From contig NZ_JASHIM010000003.1 in the NCBI RefSeq assembly GCF_030733685.1, positions 62,001-126,000 of the forward strand: 64,000 nucleotides of DNA, in the 5' to 3' direction. Within the stretch, counting starts at the first letter, position 1. Every line of letters starts with the position of its first letter. The notes beneath the pieces are model-generated. The model searched no databases, was not told where the DNA came from, and saw nothing but the letters and a program-made list of their open reading frames with translations. The translations under genes were made by a program, and so were the position numbers. This document shows, piece after piece, positions 8,143-17,324 of this stretch. Origin of the DNA: Roseovarius sp. MMSF_3281. GTDB taxonomy: Bacteria; Pseudomonadota; Alphaproteobacteria; Rhodobacterales; Rhodobacteraceae.

Positions 8143-9545
8143 GCCGCTTTGTGCTCCTTGATGGACAGGCCCTTGCCGGGATTCAGGATGCCCTGCGGAT
8201 CAAGGGCCGTCTTGATGCGCCCCAAAAGCACCTGTTCGGCCCTTGCGGTCAGACGTTCCCATTCCGCAACCCGATATTGTCCCAGGCCATGCTCAGCCGA
8301 GATTGACCCGCCATGCGCATGAACCAGATCATGCACCAAACGCATCACCCCTGTACTGTCCGCCTCCTTGGGCAACAGGACATTGACGTGCAGGTTGCCG
8401 TCGCCCAGATGGCCAAAGACATTCGGGGTTGCTTCGGCTTCGACCTCTGGCAAGCGTGTGCCGAAAGCTTCCAGAAATGCGGGAAAGGCCGCGATAGGAA
8501 GCGAGACGTCATGTTTGACACTGCGCCCCGACTTGGCCTCGGCCTCGGTGATATGTTCGCGTAGCGCCCAGAGGTGATCGGCCTGCCCCGCAGAAGATGC
8601 CACAACGCCATCGGTCGCCCAGCCCTTTTCAAACACGTCTTCCAGCATGGCCTCGGAGGTTTCGGCAAGGCCGGACAACGTGCTGCCTGCTTCGATCAGC
8701 AAATACCACGCCCCGGACTGCACGGGCAGGGTCAGGTTAAAATGCGTCTCGACCCGCTCCAATGCCGCGGCTTCCATCAGTTCGAAAGCCGTCAAGGCAT
8801 CGCCCAGCACTGTCTGTGCATGGCTGAATACGCTCAATGCAGTCTGCACATCAGGTACGGAAACGAGGGCAACAGACCTGTGCAAGGGCCGTGGCACCAA
8901 TCGCAGGGTCGCTGCGGTCACGATGCCAAGCGCCCCTTCGGACCCGATGAAAAGTTGTTTCCAGTAGCGCGCGGCGTTGTCTTTTCGCAGCGGGCGCAGG
9001 GCGTCGATCACCGTGCCATCCGCCAAGACGACCTCAAGCCCCAGCACCAGATCGCGGGTCATGCCATATCGCAAGACATTCACCCCACCGGCATTGGTTG
9101 CGATGATCCCGCCGATGGTGGCGCTTCCTTCGGCGGCAAGACTGACGGGGAAAAGACGGTCCTCCGCCGTGGCAGCCTCGCGTACGGATTGCAAGATTGC
9201 CCCGGCTTCCGCCTCGATGCACAGGCCAACGGGATCGACCGATCGGATATTGTTCATGCGGGCGAGGCTCAGAATCACCTGCGGCGCATCCCCCTGAGGT
9301 GTGGCCCCGCCGGCAAGGCCGGTATTGCCCCCTTGGGGCACGATGGCGACACCTGCCTCGGCACAGAGCCGCACCAGTGCCGACACCTCTTGCGTCGACC
9401 CCGGGCGCAAGACGGCAATCGCCTGTCCGGTAAACATATGCCGCCAGTCGGTCAGGTAACCCGCCATCATATCAGGGTCGGTGACGACAGCCGCATCAGA
9501 GGTTGCCGCGCGCAGACGCTCCGGAAACTCGTCCCCGGCTGTCAT
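8139..9545 (-). CDS. FAD-linked 2-hydroxyacid dehydrogenase, GlcD/D-LDH type
   Basis: Start set at the ATG at 9545, which shares one base with the stop of the upstream aroE-like gene (TGATG); the longer frame to 9620 would run inside that gene. The 468 residues contain the PCMH-type FAD-binding domain (AVLRPGSTQEV... and VPQGGNTGLAGGATP, about residues 45-90) and a C-terminal FAD-oxidase domain with HLGDGNLHVNV and the SAEHGLGQYR end motif. Family members oxidise D-lactate, glycolate, D-2-hydroxyglutarate or similar acids to 2-oxo acids. In this operon it would supply a 2-oxo acid to the ThDP enzyme. It is a single polypeptide, not a GlcDEF complex. Confidence 0.88.
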   Translation of the reverse strand: MTAGDEFPERLRAATSDAAVVTDPDMMAGYLTDWRHMFTGQAIAVLRPGSTQEVSALVRLCAEAGVAIVPQGGNTGLAGGATPQGDAPQVILSLARMNNIRSVDPVGLCIEAEAGAILQSVREAATAEDRLFPVSLAAEGSATIGGIIATNAGGVNVLRYGMTRDLVLGLEVVLADGTVIDALRPLRKDNAARYWKQLFIGSEGALGIVTAATLRLVPRPLHRSVALVSVPDVQTALSVFSHAQTVLGDALTAFELMEAAALERVETHFNLTLPVQSGAWYLLIEAGSTLSGLAETSEAMLEDVFEKGWATDGVVASSAGQADHLWALREHITEAEAKSGRSVKHDVSLPIAAFPAFLEAFGTRLPEVEAEATPNVFGHLGDGNLHVNVLLPKEADSTGVMRLVHDLVHAHGGSISAEHGLGQYRVAEWERLTARAEQVLLGRIKTALDPQGILNPGKGLSIKEHKAA

Positions 9546-10339
9546 CACAACGCCCCCATGTGCTGTGCCATCAGGCGGATTTGGCTTTGCAGCATGGGAA
9601 GGCCTGTATGGATACGGCATCCGGCAGCCTTCGCCGCCTTGAGAAGCGGCGTCATCTCGGGGTCCATGATCGCCTCGGCGACGATTTGCCCGGAATGGAG
9701 CTGGCCTGTGTCCAGCGGCAGCGCGTCGTCCGGCTTCATCCCCAAGGAGGTCGCGTTCATGATCAAATCCTGTTCGGCCAAATCCATTGGGTCCGTCGAG
9801 AGGGCAAGATCAGGATAAGTTTGCGCGATACGGGCACAAAGCGCCTCGGCCTTCGACCGGGTCCGGTTGGCCACGGTCAGGGATTTGACCCCCGCCCCGG
9901 CCAGCGCGAAGGCCACGGCAGAGGCCGCCCCCCCTGCCCCAGCCACGTAGGCGCGCATTCCTTCGGGGGAGATCCCTGCGCCGCGCAGCCCTTCGACAAA
10001 ACCGATCCCGTCCAGCATGGCACCGACCATCCGGCCATCCGCCTCGCGCCGAACGCAGTTGACGGCGCCGACGCGGACGGCCTCGTCGGTGGCGGTATCG
10101 CAAAGGTCCAGAATCGTGGATTTATGGGGCACCGTGGCGATGAACCCGCCGAAGTTTTCCGCCGCCCGCAGCCCATCCATCAGGCGCGCCACCCCTTCGG
10201 GGCGCGCATGAAAGGGCACCAATACGGCATCAATGCCTTCGTCCCGCGCCAGGGCGTTGAACACCTGCGGCGTTTTGACGTGATGGATGGGATCGGCAAG
10301 AATACCGTAAACCCGCGTATGTCCGGTGATCGTGGTCAT
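9545..10339 (-). CDS. Shikimate dehydrogenase-like oxidoreductase, atypical active site
   Basis: 264 residues with the AroE fold: an N-terminal substrate domain and an NADP-type Rossmann domain (AGAGGAASAVAFALAGAGV, NRTRSKAEAL). Start at the ATG at 10339. The catalytic Lys (TVPHK) and Asp (MLDGIGF) are kept, but the two Ser that bind the shikimate carboxylate are replaced: the usual H-S-x-S-P block reads HHVKTP. The usual NVT and NTD contexts are also altered (IATVPHK, AMLDG). The enzyme is therefore AroE-like, not safely biosynthetic AroE. Within this catabolic operon it probably oxidises or reduces a related hydroxylated carboxylate or cyclic alcohol. It lies 10 bp after the aldehyde dehydrogenase gene. 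Confidence 0.8.
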   Translation of the reverse strand: MTTITGHTRVYGILADPIHHVKTPQVFNALARDEGIDAVLVPFHARPEGVARLMDGLRAAENFGGFIATVPHKSTILDLCDTATDEAVRVGAVNCVRREADGRMVGAMLDGIGFVEGLRGAGISPEGMRAYVAGAGGAASAVAFALAGAGVKSLTVANRTRSKAEALCARIAQTYPDLALSTDPMDLAEQDLIMNATSLGMKPDDALPLDTGQLHSGQIVAEAIMDPEMTPLLKAAKAAGCRIHTGLPMLQSQIRLMAQHMGAL

Positions 10340-10349
10340 GGTCTTCAAC

Positions 10350-11789
10350 TCAATGCGCTGTGTAGCCGGTCTTGACGGTGCTGTAGAATTCGCGCGCGTA
10401 AGCGCCCTGTTCACGCGGTCCATAGCTGGAGCCTTTCCGCCCTCCGAAGGGAACATGGTAATCGACACCAGCCGTCGGCAGGTTGACCATGACCATCCCC
10501 GCCTCGGCGTTGCGGCGGAAATCGGCGGCATGTTTCAGGCTTGTCGTCGCGATCCCTGCGGACAGACCGAAATCGGTATCATTGGCCACTGCCAGCGCCT
10601 CGTCGTAATCACGGACGCGGATCACCGAAGCAATAGGGCCGAATATTTCTTCGCGTGCGATCGCCATGTCGCTTTTCACTTCGGTAAACAGCGCCGGGGC
10701 AAAGTAATATCCCGGGGTGTTCACCCTTGGCTGACCGCCTCCCGCGAAAAGATGCGCGCCGTCGGATTGACCGCGCTCCAGGTATTCAAGGTCGGTGTCC
10801 AGTTGCGACTGATCAACAACAGGGCCGATCTGTGTTGCCTCGTCCAGGGCGTTTCCGACGCGCAGCGCCGTCATCCGTTGGCTCAGGGCTTCAATGAAAC
10901 GGTCATGGATTCCTTCCGTCACAATAAGGCGTGACGACGCGGTACAACGCTGGCCCGTCGAGTAAAACGCCCCGTTCAAAGCGGCCTCAACGGCCACGTC
11001 AAGATCCGCGTCATCGAGAACCACGAAGGGGTTTTTCCCGCCCATCTCCATCTGGATTTTCTTCATCGGTTGCGAGCCGACGCATCCCGCGGCAATCCGT
11101 CGGCCGGTGCTGACCGAGCCGGTAAAGGACACCGCGTCGATGCCGGGGTGGCTCACCATCCGCTCCCCCACGACCGATCCACGCCCCATCACAAGGTTCA
11201 GCACGCCCTCGGGCAGCCCGGCCCGTACAAGGATATCGGTCAGCATCCAGGCGCTATGCGGCACCAGGTCGGCAGGTTTGAAAACAACGCAGTTGCCCCA
11301 GGCGAGAGCCGGTGCGATCTTCCATGCCGGAATGGCGATAGGGAAGTTCCACGGCGTGATCAGCCCGACCACCCCCACCCCTTCACGGGTGACCTCAACC
11401 CCGACTCCGGGGCGCACCGATGGTATGCTTTCGCCCCCGGTACGCAGGCATTCGCCAGCGAAAAAGCCAAGCACCTGACCGGCGCGGGTGGCTTCGCCAA
11501 TCCCTTCCGCCAGCGTCTTGCCTTCTTCCCGCGACAGGATACGCCCAAGTTCATCAGCCCTTGTGATCACCTCGTCCGAAGCGCGTTTCAGGATGTCATG
11601 CCGTCGTTGCGGCGTGCTTCGCGACCATGCGGGAAACGCCGTGCGGGCCGCCTCGACCGCACGATCCACATCCTCGGCAGAGCCGCGGGCGAACTCTGCG
11701 ATCACATCATTGGTATCCGAAGGATTGATATTTCGCGTGGCGTCGTTTCCATCGGCCCAGCTTCCCGCGATGAAGTTCTTGTAAACCAT
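10350..11789 (-). CDS. NAD(P)-dependent aldehyde dehydrogenase
   Basis: 479 residues of the ALDH superfamily, nearest in feel to succinate-/alpha-ketoglutaric-semialdehyde dehydrogenases. Visible: the TPWNFP motif with cofactor-site Lys in VVFKPADLVPHS, the FTGSVSTGRRI glycine motif, the catalytic Glu in MEMGGKNPFVV and the catalytic Cys in GQRCTASSRLIV, plus the EEIFGP motif. It oxidises an aldehyde to a carboxylate. In the operon it fits downstream of alcohol oxidation (GMC or zinc ADH) or of the ThDP decarboxylase. It follows the SDR gene after 25 bp. Confidence 0.92.
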   Translation of the reverse strand: MVYKNFIAGSWADGNDATRNINPSDTNDVIAEFARGSAEDVDRAVEAARTAFPAWSRSTPQRRHDILKRASDEVITRADELGRILSREEGKTLAEGIGEATRAGQVLGFFAGECLRTGGESIPSVRPGVGVEVTREGVGVVGLITPWNFPIAIPAWKIAPALAWGNCVVFKPADLVPHSAWMLTDILVRAGLPEGVLNLVMGRGSVVGERMVSHPGIDAVSFTGSVSTGRRIAAGCVGSQPMKKIQMEMGGKNPFVVLDDADLDVAVEAALNGAFYSTGQRCTASSRLIVTEGIHDRFIEALSQRMTALRVGNALDEATQIGPVVDQSQLDTDLEYLERGQSDGAHLFAGGGQPRVNTPGYYFAPALFTEVKSDMAIAREEIFGPIASVIRVRDYDEALAVANDTDFGLSAGIATTSLKHAADFRRNAEAGMVMVNLPTAGVDYHVPFGGRKGSSYGPREQGAYAREFYSTVKTGYTAH

Positions 11790-11814
11790 GTGTCTGTCTC
11801 TTGTTGTTGTGCTG

Positions 11815-12624
11815 TCAGGTCATCGCCAAGCCGCCAGCGACATCAATCGTCTGGCCGGTCACGAACCCGGATTCGGGCGATGTTAACCATAGCGCCACAT
11901 CGGCCACTTCATCGGGCTGTCCAAGGCGTGACAGCGGGGTCAGGCGCACCTGTTCCTCGTTCACCTCAGGCGCAACCCCCCTGACCATCGGTGTTTCGAT
12001 ACGGCCCGGCGCCATGGCATTGACCCGGATACCGTGCGGCCCCAACTCACCTGCGAGATGCTTTGTGAAACCGATTACGGCCGATTTGGTCGCCGCATAA
12101 TGGCACGCGACGATCGGGAAATAGGTTTTGCCCGCCACCGAGGAGGTATTGACGATCCAGCCGCGCCCGGCTTCGCGCATGGCCGGGGTCAACGCCCGGA
12201 TGGTGTTGAAAGTGCCCGTCAGGTTTACATCGACAACCCGAGACCATTCAGCCGGGTCCATTTCCCAGACCCGATGTGCGCTACCGTCATGCTTGGGCGA
12301 TATCCCGGCATTGTTGATGACCGTATCGAATGCCCCGCCCATCGTATCCGCGGCCTTGGCCAGCGCATTTTCAAGCGCGGCGTAGTCGGCAACATCCACT
12401 TTCATCGGAATCGCCCGGCCACGCCCTGCGGTCGTGATGGAATCGACGGTTTCGGCAATCGCCGCATCATCCATATCGGCCACGCCCACGGTTGCCCCGC
12501 GCAGAGCGAAGCCCTCGGCAATGGCGCGGCCAATCCCCTTGGCCGCCCCGGTTACCAGAACCCGGCGCCCTGCATGGCTGTCGCGGCGGATGAATTCGGG
12601 GTGGTTTTGCTCACGTATTCCCAT
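11815..12624 (-). CDS. SDR family NAD(P)-dependent oxidoreductase
   Basis: A 269-residue classical short-chain dehydrogenase: cofactor motif TGAAKGIG (residues 25-32), NNAG, and the catalytic set Ser (VNTSSVAG), Tyr (CHYAATK) and Lys four residues later. The C-terminus DVAGGLAMT is typical of FabG-like enzymes. In this setting it is more likely a catabolic alcohol/ketone dehydrogenase than a fatty-acid enzyme. It begins 3 bp after the livF-like gene ends. Confidence 0.9.
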   Translation of the reverse strand: MGIREQNHPEFIRRDSHAGRRVLVTGAAKGIGRAIAEGFALRGATVGVADMDDAAIAETVDSITTAGRGRAIPMKVDVADYAALENALAKAADTMGGAFDTVINNAGISPKHDGSAHRVWEMDPAEWSRVVDVNLTGTFNTIRALTPAMREAGRGWIVNTSSVAGKTYFPIVACHYAATKSAVIGFTKHLAGELGPHGIRVNAMAPGRIETPMVRGVAPEVNEEQVRLTPLSRLGQPDEVADVALWLTSPESGFVTGQTIDVAGGLAMT

Positions 12625-12627
12625 GAA

Positions 12628-13338
12628 TCATATCCCCAGATACGCGCGGCGGACGTGATCGTTCGAAAGCAGGGCCTCGGCCGTGTCCGACAGCGCGATT
12701 TCCCCGTTTTCAAGGACATATCCCCGGTCCGCAGATTGCAGCGTAGTGAAAACATTCTGCTCGACGATCAGAACCGTTGCCCCGCTGGCCGCGACTTTCT
12801 TGACCACCTCGAACACCTGCTCGACGATGATCGGTGCAAGCCCGAGCGAAGGTTCATCGAACATCAGGAGCCTCGGCTTGGCCATCATGCCACGCGCGAT
12901 GGCGACCATCTGTTGTTCCCCACCGGAAAGGGACGACGCCATCTGATCCAGACGTTCGCTGACCCGCGGAAACAGGTCGAGCACATAGTCCAGTGTCTCG
13001 TTCTGCACACTGCGCGCCCCGCTGCGGAACGCCCCCAGCAAAAGGTTGTCCCGCACCGTCATATCCGGGAAAAGCTGCCGGCCTTCGGGGATCATGGTGA
13101 TACCAAGATCCACCACGTCATGCGCCGCAAGCTTGGTGATGTCGCGACCCTCGAAGTATATGTGCCCCGAGGTCGGCGTGATTTGTCCGGCGATGGCACG
13201 TAACGTCGTCGTTTTACCCGCGCCGTTGGCGCCTACGATCGTCACGACCTCACCGGGTTGAACATCCAGGGATACGTCCTGAAGGATCGTCGTGGCGCCA
13301 TAGCCTGCGTGAATATTTTCAAGAGTTAGCATCGGCAA
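12628..13338 (-). CDS. livF: ABC transporter ATPase, LivF type
   Basis: A 236-residue ATP-binding subunit of a branched-chain-amino-acid-type importer. Walker A GANGAGKTT (about residues 35-43), signature LSGGEQQMVAIAR, Walker B LLMFDEPSLGLAP and the switch His (IVEQN region) are in order. LivF and LivG form the ATPase pair that powers the LivHM pore. The start overlaps the end of the fused livM-livG gene by 20 bp. Liv-type systems carry amino acids, urea and many aromatic acids, so the gene name marks the family, not the substrate. Confidence 0.93.
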   Translation of the reverse strand: MPMLTLENIHAGYGATTILQDVSLDVQPGEVVTIVGANGAGKTTTLRAIAGQITPTSGHIYFEGRDITKLAAHDVVDLGITMIPEGRQLFPDMTVRDNLLLGAFRSGARSVQNETLDYVLDLFPRVSERLDQMASSLSGGEQQMVAIARGMMAKPRLLMFDEPSLGLAPIIVEQVFEVVKKVAASGATVLIVEQNVFTTLQSADRGYVLENGEIALSDTAEALLSNDHVRRAYLGI

Positions 13339-15118
13339 ACCCCTTTCCGAGATAAGCTTCGATCACATGCGGGTCGCGCACCACCTCTTGTGGATCGCCT
13401 TCGGCAACGATCTCACCCGAGTTGAGAACAATCACGCGGTCCGACAAGGACATGACCGCCTGCATGACATGCTCAATGGCGATGATGCTGACGCCGGTAT
13501 CGCGGATCGACAACATTAGGTCGATGGCACGGCGAACATCGGTCTGGTTGATCCCTGCCATCACCTCGTCAAGCAGCAGGATACGCGGTTCCATCGCCAT
13601 GACGCGGGCCACTTCCAGACGCTTGAGACCACCGATGGTCAACCCGTTCGCTTCGGCATTGAGCCATGGACCAAGGCCCATGCGGTGGGCGGTTTCGCGG
13701 GCGGCCTCGCGGGCATCATTCACATCGGGGTGGCGATAGAACGCGCCGACCATGATGTTTTCCTCGACGGTCATTGCCGCGAAGGGCTGAACGATCTGGA
13801 AGGTACGGCCCACGCCGATCGAGGCAAAATCCGCCGGGCTAACGGGCGCGCTAAAGTTGCCGGCACTGTCCGATACTGTCACTTTACCGCTATCGGGCTG
13901 CAAGAAGCCGGACAGCATATTGAAAAGTGTCGTCTTACCCGCCCCGTTGGGGCCGATCATTCCAAGGATTTCGCCTTCACGCAGATTGAAGCTGACATCC
14001 TTGGTCACATGCAAGCCACCGAAATGTTTGTCGAGGTTTTCCACCCGGAGAATCTCAGGGCCCATCTTGTGCTCGGGCTCGGCGCGGGGCACGGCAGCCA
14101 CCGGAGCCGCCTGCGTTTGGCCGGTCTCCTCGTCCTCGTCGTCTTTTTGCAGGTAACGGTGCAGCACGCCCATGATCCCATTGGGCATGAACAGGACGGC
14201 CAGCACCAGCATCACACCATAGACGAACCCATGCAAACCAAGCGCCTCGGCCCCCAGCCAGCCACGGGCCAGTTCGGTAAGCGGCACCAGAAGCAAGGCC
14301 CCCAGAAGCGGCCCGTAAACCGTGCCGATCCCGCCGATTAGCGCAAACATGGCAATCTGGATCGAGAACGAAAGCGAGAACATCGACGAAGGTTCGATAA
14401 AGGTCAGGTACATGGCGTGGAACGTGCCCACCATCGAGGCCAGTGCCGCCGAAATCGCCACCGCGATCAGACGCACCTGTACGGTTCGCACGCCTGCGGC
14501 CTTGGCCGCGGACTCCCGCTCGCGTGTCGCCACGAGATAATAGCCCAGCTTGCCACTACGTATCCATTGCGCCACGGCCAGACAGAGTAGCAACATGCCA
14601 AAGGCGATGATCAGGGACGGCAGGCGTTCGCGGAAAACCATCCATTCCCACCCCATCTTGATCGGGATCATCAGGCCGGTCGCCCCGCCTGTCAGGTCAC
14701 GGAAGTGAAGCGCAAGAACCCGGAACACCTCCAGAAACGCGATGGTGGCCAATGCAAAGAACGGACCATGCAAGCGGAAACAGGGATAGCTGATCACGAC
14801 CGCCGCCAGCGCCGCGAAGGCCGCCCCGACGAACATGCCCAGCCATGGGCTGATGCCCATGTTCATCAGGATCACGCCGGCATAGGCACCGATCCCGTAG
14901 AAGATTGCATGCCCCAGCGAAAGTTGCCCGGCAAACCCGCCGACGATATTCCACGCCGTGGACAGTGCCGCGAAGATGCAGATCGTGACAAAGACGTGAT
15001 AGACGAAGGCATCTCCGATCACGACAGGGGTGATGAACAGCGCCGCCAGGGTCGCCAGCAACGCGGGTGCCGCCCAAGAAGCTGTACGGGGCGAGCCAAG
15101 GGATAGAATGTGTTTCAT
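13319..15118 (-). CDS. livM-livG: Fused ABC permease-ATPase, LivM-LivG
   Basis: 599 residues joining two usually separate subunits. Residues ~15-325 are a LivM-type permease with about ten hydrophobic segments (GGFAGQLSLGHAIFYGIGAY is the family block). Residues ~326-350 are an acidic/Ala-Pro linker (KDDEDEETGQTQAAP). Residues ~355-599 are a LivG-type ATPase with GPNGAGKTT, the signature region LTIGGLKRLEVAR and Walker B ILLLDEVMAGI. The D-loop Pro after DE is Val, as in one LivG subgroup. Because pore and ATPase are in one chain, the importer would be LivH, LivM-G and LivF with the binding protein from 16085. Gap to livH: 10 bp. Confidence 0.92.
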   Translation of the reverse strand: MKHILSLGSPRTASWAAPALLATLAALFITPVVIGDAFVYHVFVTICIFAALSTAWNIVGGFAGQLSLGHAIFYGIGAYAGVILMNMGISPWLGMFVGAAFAALAAVVISYPCFRLHGPFFALATIAFLEVFRVLALHFRDLTGGATGLMIPIKMGWEWMVFRERLPSLIIAFGMLLLCLAVAQWIRSGKLGYYLVATRERESAAKAAGVRTVQVRLIAVAISAALASMVGTFHAMYLTFIEPSSMFSLSFSIQIAMFALIGGIGTVYGPLLGALLLVPLTELARGWLGAEALGLHGFVYGVMLVLAVLFMPNGIMGVLHRYLQKDDEDEETGQTQAAPVAAVPRAEPEHKMGPEILRVENLDKHFGGLHVTKDVSFNLREGEILGMIGPNGAGKTTLFNMLSGFLQPDSGKVTVSDSAGNFSAPVSPADFASIGVGRTFQIVQPFAAMTVEENIMVGAFYRHPDVNDAREAARETAHRMGLGPWLNAEANGLTIGGLKRLEVARVMAMEPRILLLDEVMAGINQTDVRRAIDLMLSIRDTGVSIIAIEHVMQAVMSLSDRVIVLNSGEIVAEGDPQEVVRDPHVIEAYLGKGFADANS

Positions 15119-15128
15119 GGCCCTCTCC

Positions 15129-16013
15129 TCAGCTAATATGTGAAAGTTTTTGCTTCGATCCGAAAAGCCCGGAAGGCCGCAAGATCAGGATGACAAGGAA
15201 AACCCCGAAGACGACAGCCTCGCGCAGGTCGGCCCCGATGTAGAATCCGGACAACGAGTCGATCAGCCCGATCACCATCGCACCGACGAAGGCGCCGGGG
15301 ATCGACCCCCACCCGCCGAGGATGACGACGACAAAGGCGATCAGGACGAAATAGGTGCCGATGTTGCTTGAAGTCGGATAGAGCGGTGCCACCAGAACAG
15401 AGGCCATACCGACGCAGGCGGCCCCTAATCCGAAGCTGAGCACGTAAATCCAGTTGACGTTGATACCCATCAACTGGGCAGCGGTCCGGTTTTGTGCCAC
15501 GGCACGAATGGCAAGGCCCGTGCGACTGCGGCGCAGGAAAAGTTCCATTCCGATCACGAGCAGGATCGCCGCGCCAAGAATGAACAACTGTCCCTCCAAG
15601 ACCCGGATCGGCCCGAATTCCAACGGTGTACGCAGCCCGTAGGCAGGCGTATTCGCGATGTCGGCCCCGTAGATCAGAAGTGCAAGGTTGATCATCGCGG
15701 TCGAAAGACCGACCGTGGCGAATATCTGAATATGTTCGTCACGTGCATTCATCAGCGGCTGGATCAGCAGTTTCTGCGTCACCCCGCCCAGAACAAAGAG
15801 TGCGGGTGCGACGACAACCACAGCCGCATAGGGGTGCAGTCCCAGTTTCGTGGTGAACAGCCATGTCAGGAACATACCCGCCATCAGAAATTCGCCATGG
15901 GCGAAGTTCACGATCTTGATGATACCGAAGATCATGGTCAGGCCGATGCTGATGATCGCAAACAGACCGCCCAGCATCAGACCATTGACAACAACCTGAA
16001 TAAAAGTTTCCAA
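15129..16013 (-). CDS. livH: ABC transporter permease, LivH type
   Basis: Start set at the TTG at 16013: AGGAGG stands 7 bases upstream and the product begins (M)ETFIQVVVNGLMLGGLFAI, the usual LivH N-terminus. The ATG at 16070 would force translation through a strong hairpin and add a non-homologous leader. The 294 residues have about eight membrane segments and the family motif FAHGEFLMAGMF. It forms half of the transmembrane pore with the permease domain of the fused neighbour. Confidence 0.9.
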   Translation of the reverse strand: METFIQVVVNGLMLGGLFAIISIGLTMIFGIIKIVNFAHGEFLMAGMFLTWLFTTKLGLHPYAAVVVVAPALFVLGGVTQKLLIQPLMNARDEHIQIFATVGLSTAMINLALLIYGADIANTPAYGLRTPLEFGPIRVLEGQLFILGAAILLVIGMELFLRRSRTGLAIRAVAQNRTAAQLMGINVNWIYVLSFGLGAACVGMASVLVAPLYPTSSNIGTYFVLIAFVVVILGGWGSIPGAFVGAMVIGLIDSLSGFYIGADLREAVVFGVFLVILILRPSGLFGSKQKLSHIS

Positions 16014-16044
16014 AACGCGCCCTCCTATCGAGCGTGGCCCAAGA

Positions 16045-16072
16045 AAGTGGCTGGCAAGACTGCCAGCCACTT
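16045..16072 (-). terminator. Intergenic hairpin between livK and livH genes
   Basis: AAGTGGCTGGCA (16045-16056) pairs with TGCCAGCCACTT (16061-16072): a 12-bp stem with a 4-nt loop, 13 bp past the livK stop. It lacks a U-run. It most likely protects the 3' end of the binding-protein mRNA or attenuates readthrough, giving more binding protein than permease. Confidence 0.7.
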
Positions 16073-16084
16073 CTGACAGGGAAG

Positions 16085-17287
16085 TCAGTTACCGAGTTTC
16101 ATCTCGGTCACGGCACCCGCGTCGGGATAGACCGTGACCAACTGGCCATCTTGCCATTGCATCCCCATCATGGAGGCGCGTTCGTTCTGGTTGTTCTCGC
16201 CGAACTTGATGCCGTATCCAGCGGCTGTATCGCCTTCCTGAACATCGATACCGGCCATGGCCTCGACGATGGTATCGGGTTCAAAATTCTCTGCGCCGTC
16301 AAGGGCTTCGAGAATCGCCATCGCACCGACATAGTTGTTCAGGGAGTGCCCCGAACGGGGGTTTTCGCCGTATTTTTCCTTGTAAGTTTCGACGAACGCC
16401 TCAAGACCGGGCGTATAGTCGGTATTCACCGCGTATTGCGTGAAATCGGCGTCCAGAACGCCCTCGATCACGTCGTTGCCCACGGCTTCCGCGGTTGGCA
16501 GCATCGAATAACCGCCGCCACCACCGATGATCGCGGCGGGCTCGAACCCTGCTTCGTTGGCCTGTTGCAGGAACAACACCGAGTCATTCTGATACGAGGT
16601 CTGGAACACGACATCGACGTCGCGCTGCTTGAGATCAAGCACGATGGAAGACATATCAACCGTCGAAGCCGGGTAGCCCTGTGTCGTGACGATGTTCAGG
16701 CCAGCCTCTTCACCATAGCGTTCCTGGTGCCCTGCAACCGAGGTTCCATAAGCCGAATCCTCATGGATGATCCCGATTTTCAGATCGCCGGGTTCCTTGC
16801 CAAGGCCCGGTGCGACCTTGTCGACCACCATTTGCACGATGAGTTCACCCATGTCTTCGGCGGTCGGGTTGGTCCGGAACAGGTACTGAAGCCCCCGGCC
16901 CGTCACATCGTCAGCAACCGCACCCAGTTCAAAATAGGGAATGCCAGACAATTCAGCGACCTGGCTGGCTGCAATCGACCGCGACGACGAGTAGGTACCG
17001 AAAATCGCCTTGACGCCAGCAACCGAGATCAACCGGCGGGCTTCGCCGATGGCCTGGTTGTTATCGACGGCATCGCCACGTTCCAGAACGATCTGCTCGC
17101 CCTGCACTCCTCCGTTGGCGTTCACTTCATCAACAGCGATCTCAAGCCCCCGCGCGCTTTCTTCGCCCAACAGGGCAAGCTGCCCACTGAACGGATAGAG
17201 CGCGCCGAACTTGATATCTGCCATGGCCTGTCCGGCCATGAGCGACAGTACAATTGCAGTACTGGTCAGGAATCCTTTGCGTGACAT
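16085..17287 (-). CDS. livK: Periplasmic substrate-binding protein, LivK type
   Basis: 400 residues: a signal peptide (MSRKGFLTSTAIVLSLMAGQAMA, cut before DIKFGALYP) and a type-I periplasmic binding fold with the usual opening GALYPFSGQLALLGEESARG. It captures the ligand for the Liv-type importer encoded downstream. Liv-type binding proteins with this opening bind amino acids, amides or aromatic acids; the ligand cannot be read from sequence. It is the first transport gene of the operon, 37 bp after the ThDP enzyme gene, and is followed by a hairpin that would favour its mRNA. Confidence 0.92.
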   Translation of the reverse strand: MSRKGFLTSTAIVLSLMAGQAMADIKFGALYPFSGQLALLGEESARGLEIAVDEVNANGGVQGEQIVLERGDAVDNNQAIGEARRLISVAGVKAIFGTYSSSRSIAASQVAELSGIPYFELGAVADDVTGRGLQYLFRTNPTAEDMGELIVQMVVDKVAPGLGKEPGDLKIGIIHEDSAYGTSVAGHQERYGEEAGLNIVTTQGYPASTVDMSSIVLDLKQRDVDVVFQTSYQNDSVLFLQQANEAGFEPAAIIGGGGGYSMLPTAEAVGNDVIEGVLDADFTQYAVNTDYTPGLEAFVETYKEKYGENPRSGHSLNNYVGAMAILEALDGAENFEPDTIVEAMAGIDVQEGDTAAGYGIKFGENNQNERASMMGMQWQDGQLVTVYPDAGAVTEMKLGN

Positions 17288-17324
17288 AGTATCTCCTCCT
17301 CTGGTTCATCGCAAAAAGTTGGTC

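Noticed and set aside
8574..9818. Plus-strand open frame opposite the FAD dehydrogenase and AroE-like genes
   Set aside because: Shadow; no motif, no ribosome site.
9545..10339. Biosynthetic aroE
   Set aside because: Substrate-binding serines are replaced and the gene sits in a catabolic operon, so the plain gene symbol was withheld.
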